The position numbers and the translations under genes were made by a program. Below, one piece after another: positions 5,280 to 9,292 of a stretch of 9,292 nucleotides of DNA. A model generated the notes under the pieces. That model worked only from the letters and a program-made list of their open reading frames with translations, had not been told where the DNA came from and searched no databases. Every line of letters starts with the position of its first letter. Position 1 is the stretch's first letter. Source of the DNA: Thiotrichaceae bacterium (GTDB lineage Bacteria > Pseudomonadota > Gammaproteobacteria > Thiotrichales > Thiotrichaceae); NCBI GenBank assembly GCA_015494435.1, contig WGBH01000260.1:1-9292 (forward strand), in the 5' to 3' direction.

Positions 5280-7646
5280 GTGAATAGTATTTTTAATGTT
5301 TTTAAAACCATCTTTGGGCTACTTTGGCGGATCTTTCGCATCGCTTTATTGGTGGGAATCGTCTTGGGTTCTCTAGCGGCAACGGCCTATGTTCTAAAAT
5401 TAGATGATCATGTGCGCACTCAGTTTGAAGGCAAACGATGGGCTTTGCCTGCACGCGTGTTTGCACGTCCATTAGAAATATTCGTTGGCAAAGGTTTATA
5501 TGCACAAGATTTAGAAAAAGAATTGCAACTATTACATTACCGTAAAACTAATAACCCAATTGATACAGGGCAATATATTCGTGAGGGCAATACGTTTATT
5601 ATTCATACACGAGGATTTCAATTTGCTGAGGATAAAGAGCCAGAACGAAAAATAAAAATTACCCTCTCAAAGGGACGTATTCGTTCTCTTGCTAATGTGG
5701 ATAATAACGATCCACTGACTTTAATGCGTATGGAACAAGTTCTTATAGGTAATTTCTATCCAAGCCATAATGAAGACCGTGTTCTAGTGCGAATAAAAGA
5801 TGTATCTCCTTTATTAATTAAAGGCTTGATCGCTGTTGAAGACAAGCATTTCTATGAACACTTTGGGATTAATCCACGCTCTATTGGACGAGCAATGATT
5901 GCTAATTTTAAAGCAGGTCATACCGTTCAAGGAGGGAGTACATTAACGCAACAATTGGTGAAAAATTTCTATCTTTCCAATGAACGTAGTATCAAACGCA
6001 AAGTAAATGAAGCTGTTATGGCACTGTTATTGGAATTACATTATGAAAAGGATGAAATTTTAGAAGCCTATATTAATGAAATTTATTTGGGGCAAAATAA
6101 AAAACGTGCAATTCATGGGTTTGGTTTAGCCTCACAGTTTTATTTCAATCGTCCTATTAAAGAATTAAAAGCAGAACAAGTCGCACTACTCATCGGCATT
6201 GCAAAAGGTGCTTCATTTTACAATCCTCGACGTTTTCCCAAAAGAGCTAAAATACGTCGTAATTTAGTCTTAGATATAATGGCAACAGAAGGGGTGATTG
6301 ATATTGCACAGGCGAATGATTTAAAACAACTTCCTTTAGGGGTTAGTGAACATGTGCCACCGAGTGTGAGTCCGTTTCCTGCCTATTTAGAATTAGTGCG
6401 TAAGCAATTACAGCGCGACTATAATGAAGAGGATTTACGCACAGAAGGCTTGTTAATTTTTACTGCAATGGATCCTATCGTACAGCTTATTGGTGAGCAG
6501 GTTTTGAGTCGTCGAGTACGAAAATTAGAACGCTCGCAACACATACCACGCGGAAAATTAAATAGCGCAATGGTCATCAGCAGTGTGCAAGGTGGGGAAG
6601 TGTTAGCAATTATAGGGGGGCGTAATGCCCGTTATGCAGGGTATAACCGTGCGCTAGATGCTAAACGACAAATAGGTTCACTGGTTAAACCTGCTGTTTA
6701 TTTGGCCGCATTAGAAACGCCTCGAAAGTTTAATTTAGCCACGCCACTGAGTGATGGCCCTGTGAAAGTTCGTCTTTCACGTACAGAAATATGGGAACCT
6801 CGCAATTATGATCATCGTGATCTAGGGGTTGTTACCTTGCGACGTGCGCTCGTTTTATCTCGAAATACGCCCACGGTGCGAATTGGAATAAAACTAGGTA
6901 TGGAACGCGTGGTTAAGATGTTACATGATTTGGGCATTCGCTCCGATATACCTTTGTATCCTTCGGTATTATTAGGTGCATTAGAATTGTCCCCGCTGGA
7001 AGTTCAGCAAATGTACCAAACGATTGCAGAAGGTGGTACTTATACCCCTTTACAAGCGATTCGCAATGTCATGAACTCCTATGGCAAGACATTAAAACGC
7101 TATCCTTTGGATGTAAAACAGGTTGCATCCGCAGGTTCTACTTATTTACTCATCTCTGTTATGAATGAAATCACCAAAACAGGGACAGCCAAATACTTGT
7201 CTAAGGTATTGCCTCGATGGAAAAATGCGGCAGGTAAAACAGGGACAACGAATAATAAACGTGATAGTTGGTTTGCAGGGTTTACAGGCCAGCATGTGGC
7301 TTCTGTATGGGTCGGGCGTGATGATAATAAGTCCACCAATCTGACAGGAGGCAGTGGTGCATTAAAAGTATGGGCTGACTTGATAAAAGTTCTCCCAACT
7401 AAACCCTTAAAACCCAAACGTCCGAGTAAAATTAGATATGTTAAAATCGATAAAGAATCTGGGTTATTGTATAACCCTAATTGTGGGACAAAGGTGATTA
7501 TGCCCTTTTTACGTGGAACACAACCGCGTAAAAGACGTTATTGTGCACCTAAAGTTTCGCCAGAAAATGAAATAAATAATAACCCTTCCTCTAGGAAGGG
7601 TTATCGTGATCCAGAAGGCAAATGGATTGATAAATTAATGCATTAA
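5280..7646 (+). CDS. mrcB: Penicillin-binding protein 1b (bifunctional class A PBP)
   Basis: PBP1b is an inner-membrane peptidoglycan synthase that polymerises lipid II and cross-links the strands. Domain order: cytoplasmic start and one membrane span (about 11-38), UB2H-like domain (about 55-145), GT51 glycosyltransferase (about 165-345) with catalytic Glu187 in EDKHFYEHFG, GGSTLTQQLVKNFYL (218-232) and Glu267 in NEIYLGQ. The transpeptidase domain (about 425-705) has the SxxK motif S467-L-V-K470, S527-R-N529 and K653-T-G-T656. All catalytic residues are present; length is 788 (E. coli 844). The tail holds two cysteines (735, 755) and ends in KWIDKLM, like the GWIKDMF of E. coli. The start is GTG 5280, since a TAA lies in frame three codons upstream and later starts would cut the anchor; no Shine-Dalgarno is visible. 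A TPR lipoprotein gene follows after 19 bp. Confidence 0.96.
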   Translation: MNSIFNVFKTIFGLLWRIFRIALLVGIVLGSLAATAYVLKLDDHVRTQFEGKRWALPARVFARPLEIFVGKGLYAQDLEKELQLLHYRKTNNPIDTGQYIREGNTFIIHTRGFQFAEDKEPERKIKITLSKGRIRSLANVDNNDPLTLMRMEQVLIGNFYPSHNEDRVLVRIKDVSPLLIKGLIAVEDKHFYEHFGINPRSIGRAMIANFKAGHTVQGGSTLTQQLVKNFYLSNERSIKRKVNEAVMALLLELHYEKDEILEAYINEIYLGQNKKRAIHGFGLASQFYFNRPIKELKAEQVALLIGIAKGASFYNPRRFPKRAKIRRNLVLDIMATEGVIDIAQANDLKQLPLGVSEHVPPSVSPFPAYLELVRKQLQRDYNEEDLRTEGLLIFTAMDPIVQLIGEQVLSRRVRKLERSQHIPRGKLNSAMVISSVQGGEVLAIIGGRNARYAGYNRALDAKRQIGSLVKPAVYLAALETPRKFNLATPLSDGPVKVRLSRTEIWEPRNYDHRDLGVVTLRRALVLSRNTPTVRIGIKLGMERVVKMLHDLGIRSDIPLYPSVLLGALELSPLEVQQMYQTIAEGGTYTPLQAIRNVMNSYGKTLKRYPLDVKQVASAGSTYLLISVMNEITKTGTAKYLSKVLPRWKNAAGKTGTTNNKRDSWFAGFTGQHVASVWVGRDDNKSTNLTGGSGALKVWADLIKVLPTKPLKPKRPSKIRYVKIDKESGLLYNPNCGTKVIMPFLRGTQPRKRRYCAPKVSPENEINNNPSSRKGYRDPEGKWIDKLMH
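7579..7604. repeat. Perfect 12-bp inverted repeat inside the mrcB tail
   Basis: ATAACCCTTCCT (7579-7590) and AGGAAGGGTTAT (7593-7604) are exact reverse complements around a 2-base centre, giving a stable hairpin in the mRNA. It lies in frame within codons for the variable, Asn/Ser-rich tail (about residues 767-775), 40 bp before the mrcB stop. No T-run follows on the + strand, so it is not a standard terminator. Confidence 0.75.
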
Positions 7647-7665
7647 AAAAAGGGGAGTTGCTTGT

Positions 7666-8451
7666 ATGCGTTTGTTGATGTCTTTAAAGTTCCTTATGAT
7701 AGGTTTTATATTGTTATTAGGTGGCTGTTCTAATTTGGATAATCGACCTGAACGAATTCAACGTCCAACACCACGCCCAACGCCACCTGTTGCGCGAGTG
7801 GCTAAACCTATTTTACCTCAAATCCCCGAGATAAAAGTACCTGTCGCGGTTAAGCCACACCGTTATAAAAGAGCGCCCATCCCCATCGTAAGACAACCAC
7901 CTCTTGTAAAACCAAAGTATCAATATAAAAAAGTTACCCCAAAATATAACGCACCGATTGTACAACGCTATCCTCGTTCTACCTCTGCCCCCATACAAAC
8001 AAGCACTCCTCCCCCAATAAAACCAGCGAAAAAAACGGTAGCAACGTTGTCTGATAAGGCGGAGATTGATATTGATCCCTATGCTAATATTCCAGAAAAT
8101 GTAGATGATAAAGGTTCAAGACGTTCTAAATCATCCCCAGCGGTAGAAGCTTTATTAGTTCGAGCTTATGCAGATGCTAAATTAGGACGTACTAATGCAG
8201 CCATGATTAAATTAGAGCGTGGGTTACGTATTGAGCCACAAAACCCTAAATTATGGTATCAATTAGCAGAGTTGCACTATAAAAAAGGTAATTACCAACA
8301 AGCCATTACAATGGCGAAGAAAGCCATCAATCTTTCATCAGATGATCAGGAAATGACAGACAAAAACTGGAAATTTATTTCCAAAGTCGCAGAAAAATCA
8401 GGCAATAGCCAAGCGATGTCTGAAGTGAATGAGTATAACAAGCGACATTAA
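7666..8451 (+). CDS. lpoP: TPR outer-membrane lipoprotein, likely PBP1b activator (LpoP-like)
   Basis: The N-terminus is a lipoprotein signal (MRLLMSLKFLMIGFILLL) with lipobox LGGC, so Cys21 is lipidated; Ser at +2 favours sorting to the outer membrane. Residues 22-125 are rich in Pro, Lys and Arg and look disordered, long enough to span the periplasm. Residues 158-259 form about three TPR-like helical hairpins (ALLVRAYADAKLGRTNAAM; LWYQLAELHYKKGNYQQAI; then KNWKFISKVAEKSGN). Pseudomonas aeruginosa LpoP, encoded beside its PBP1b gene, has this architecture and activates PBP1b; E. coli uses the unrelated LpoB. The 19-bp distance to mrcB and the linker-plus-TPR plan make the same role likely here, though this is inference. 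AGGGGAG (7651-7657) is well placed for ATG 7666. A general TPR lipoprotein with another partner is the alternative. Confidence 0.75.
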   Translation: MRLLMSLKFLMIGFILLLGGCSNLDNRPERIQRPTPRPTPPVARVAKPILPQIPEIKVPVAVKPHRYKRAPIPIVRQPPLVKPKYQYKKVTPKYNAPIVQRYPRSTSAPIQTSTPPPIKPAKKTVATLSDKAEIDIDPYANIPENVDDKGSRRSKSSPAVEALLVRAYADAKLGRTNAAMIKLERGLRIEPQNPKLWYQLAELHYKKGNYQQAITMAKKAINLSSDDQEMTDKNWKFISKVAEKSGNSQAMSEVNEYNKRH

Positions 8452-8454
8452 ATT

Positions 8455-9292
8455 ATGAAAAATGAAATCAACGGACAAGGTTTATTAAGTGAGGAGGGAC
8501 CACTAGCTAAAAAAATTTCTAACTTTAAGCCACGCCCACAACAACAAGCAATGGCAGATGCCGTTGCTAATGCAATAAAAAACAATACCACTGTGATTAT
8601 TGAAGCGGGTACAGGCGTTGGTAAAACCTTTGCTTATCTTGCTCCAGCGCTTGCCTCAGGCGGGCGGATTATTATCTCCACTGGTAGTAAAACCCTTCAA
8701 GATCAACTCTATCTCAAAGATTTACCTTTGGTAAAAAAAGCCCTAAAAAGCAACTGTAAAATTGCTTTATTAAAAGGACGTGCTAATTATTTATGTTTAT
8801 ATCGTTTACAACGCCGTTTAGAAAATGGACGTTTTAATGATCGTCGTGCCATTACCCAACTGCAACGTATTTCAGAGTGGTCAATGCTCACTAAAGCAGG
8901 CGATGTTTCTGAATTAAACTCTGTGCCACACGATGCCGAGATTTGGTCTTCTGTCACTTCAACCGCTGATAACTGTATTGGTAAAGAATGCGAAGACTAT
9001 CTAGATTGTTTTGTGGTAGAGGCACGCAAAAAAGCACAAAAAGCGGATGTGGTAGTAGTAAATCACCATTTATTTTTTGCCGATATCGCATTAAAAGAAG
9101 AAGGGTTTGGAGAATTATTACCCAGTGCTAATGCCATTATTCTTGATGAAGCGCATCAATTACCTGAAATTGCCTCTACTTTTTTTAGTGACGTGCTCAG
9201 TAGTCGTCAATTACTAGAATTATCCCGTGATATTTTAGCCGAAAGTCTCGCTAATGCATCCGATATGCCTGATTTAAGAGACGGTCTACGCG
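8455..9292 (+). CDS. yoaA: Fe-S ATP-dependent DNA helicase YoaA (DinG/XPD-like), 5' 279 codons
   Basis: This is a superfamily 2 helicase of the XPD/DinG group; YoaA of E. coli works with the polymerase III chi subunit in repair of replication damage. The frame is open to the right edge, so about the first 40% is present. Seen: FKPRPQQQAMADAV (Q motif region, 24-37), Walker A EAGTGVGKT (50-58), motif Ia IIISTGSKTLQDQL (72-85), four cysteines spaced for a 4Fe-4S cluster (Cys114, 174, 179, 185), VVVVNHHLFFAD (199-210) and the DEAH box (231-234). Residue-level agreement is with YoaA (DNC-x4-C, CFVVEARKKA, DEAHQLP) more than DinG. ATG 8455 lies 3 bases after the lipoprotein stop without an obvious Shine-Dalgarno, so it probably depends on translational coupling. 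Its place in a cell-wall operon is not explained by its function. Confidence 0.94.
   Translation, partial: MKNEINGQGLLSEEGPLAKKISNFKPRPQQQAMADAVANAIKNNTTVIIEAGTGVGKTFAYLAPALASGGRIIISTGSKTLQDQLYLKDLPLVKKALKSNCKIALLKGRANYLCLYRLQRRLENGRFNDRRAITQLQRISEWSMLTKAGDVSELNSVPHDAEIWSSVTSTADNCIGKECEDYLDCFVVEARKKAQKADVVVVNHHLFFADIALKEEGFGELLPSANAIILDEAHQLPEIASTFFSDVLSSRQLLELSRDILAESLANASDMPDLRDGLR

Noticed and set aside
7142..7417. 91-codon open frame on the - strand
   Set aside because: It is antisense to the transpeptidase region of mrcB, which contains the KTGT motif; no independent support.
8489..8497. Strong Shine-Dalgarno-like GAGGAGGG inside yoaA suggesting a later start
   Set aside because: No ATG, GTG or TTG stands at a suitable distance in frame, and the ATG at 8455 gives an N-terminus similar in length to E. 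coli YoaA. It encodes Glu-Glu-Gly by chance.
1..9292. CRISPR arrays, tRNA or rRNA genes, phage or defence genes
   Set aside because: I saw no regularly spaced repeats, cloverleaf sequences, integrase or toxin-antitoxin signatures on either strand.

Overview
This window comes from a low-GC gammaproteobacterium. It carries gamma-type versions of RdgC, DarP (YjgA), the EF-P-like protein EfpL (YeiP), PBP1b and the Fe-S helicase YoaA. A DsrC/TusE-family protein points to sulfur metabolism. Together with the AT-rich composition, this fits a Thiotrichales or Beggiatoaceae-like sulfur oxidiser, but that placement is inference and no rRNA gene is present to confirm it.

Left part (1-1855): a leftward exported-protein gene runs off the left edge. 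A gene-free stretch of about 390 bp follows, holding a perfect bidirectional terminator (501-537) and a 159-bp imperfect palindrome with terminal inverted repeats and flanking TAA (558-716), which looks like a MITE. Next is a 63-codon leftward gene with a strong ribosome binding site. Divergent from it is a DsrC-family gene whose product has lost both redox cysteines, with a NarL-like palindrome and a -10 box upstream and a long hairpin downstream. A 38-codon membrane-peptide gene (1716-1832) completes this part.

Middle part (1856-5015, all leftward): rdgC-pdxA form a two-gene unit (recombination modulator and vitamin B6 synthesis). darP-efpL form a second unit (50S ribosome maturation and rescue of stalled ribosomes). 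The translation factor is the EfpL paralogue, not canonical EF-P.

Right part (5280-9292, all rightward): mrcB (PBP1b), then a TPR outer-membrane lipoprotein that resembles the PBP1b activator LpoP, then yoaA, truncated by the right edge. The gaps are 19 and 3 bp, so this is probably one operon. The lipoprotein would reach through the periplasm along its proline-rich linker to activate the synthase encoded next to it. mrcB starts at GTG without a visible Shine-Dalgarno and is preceded by tiny ORFs that may couple its translation.

Most of the window is ordinary core genome. I see no clear new multi-gene system. The best leads are the cysteine-less DsrC protein with its putative activator site, the MITE-like palindrome, the leader peptides before mrcB, and the mrcB/lpoP-like pair.
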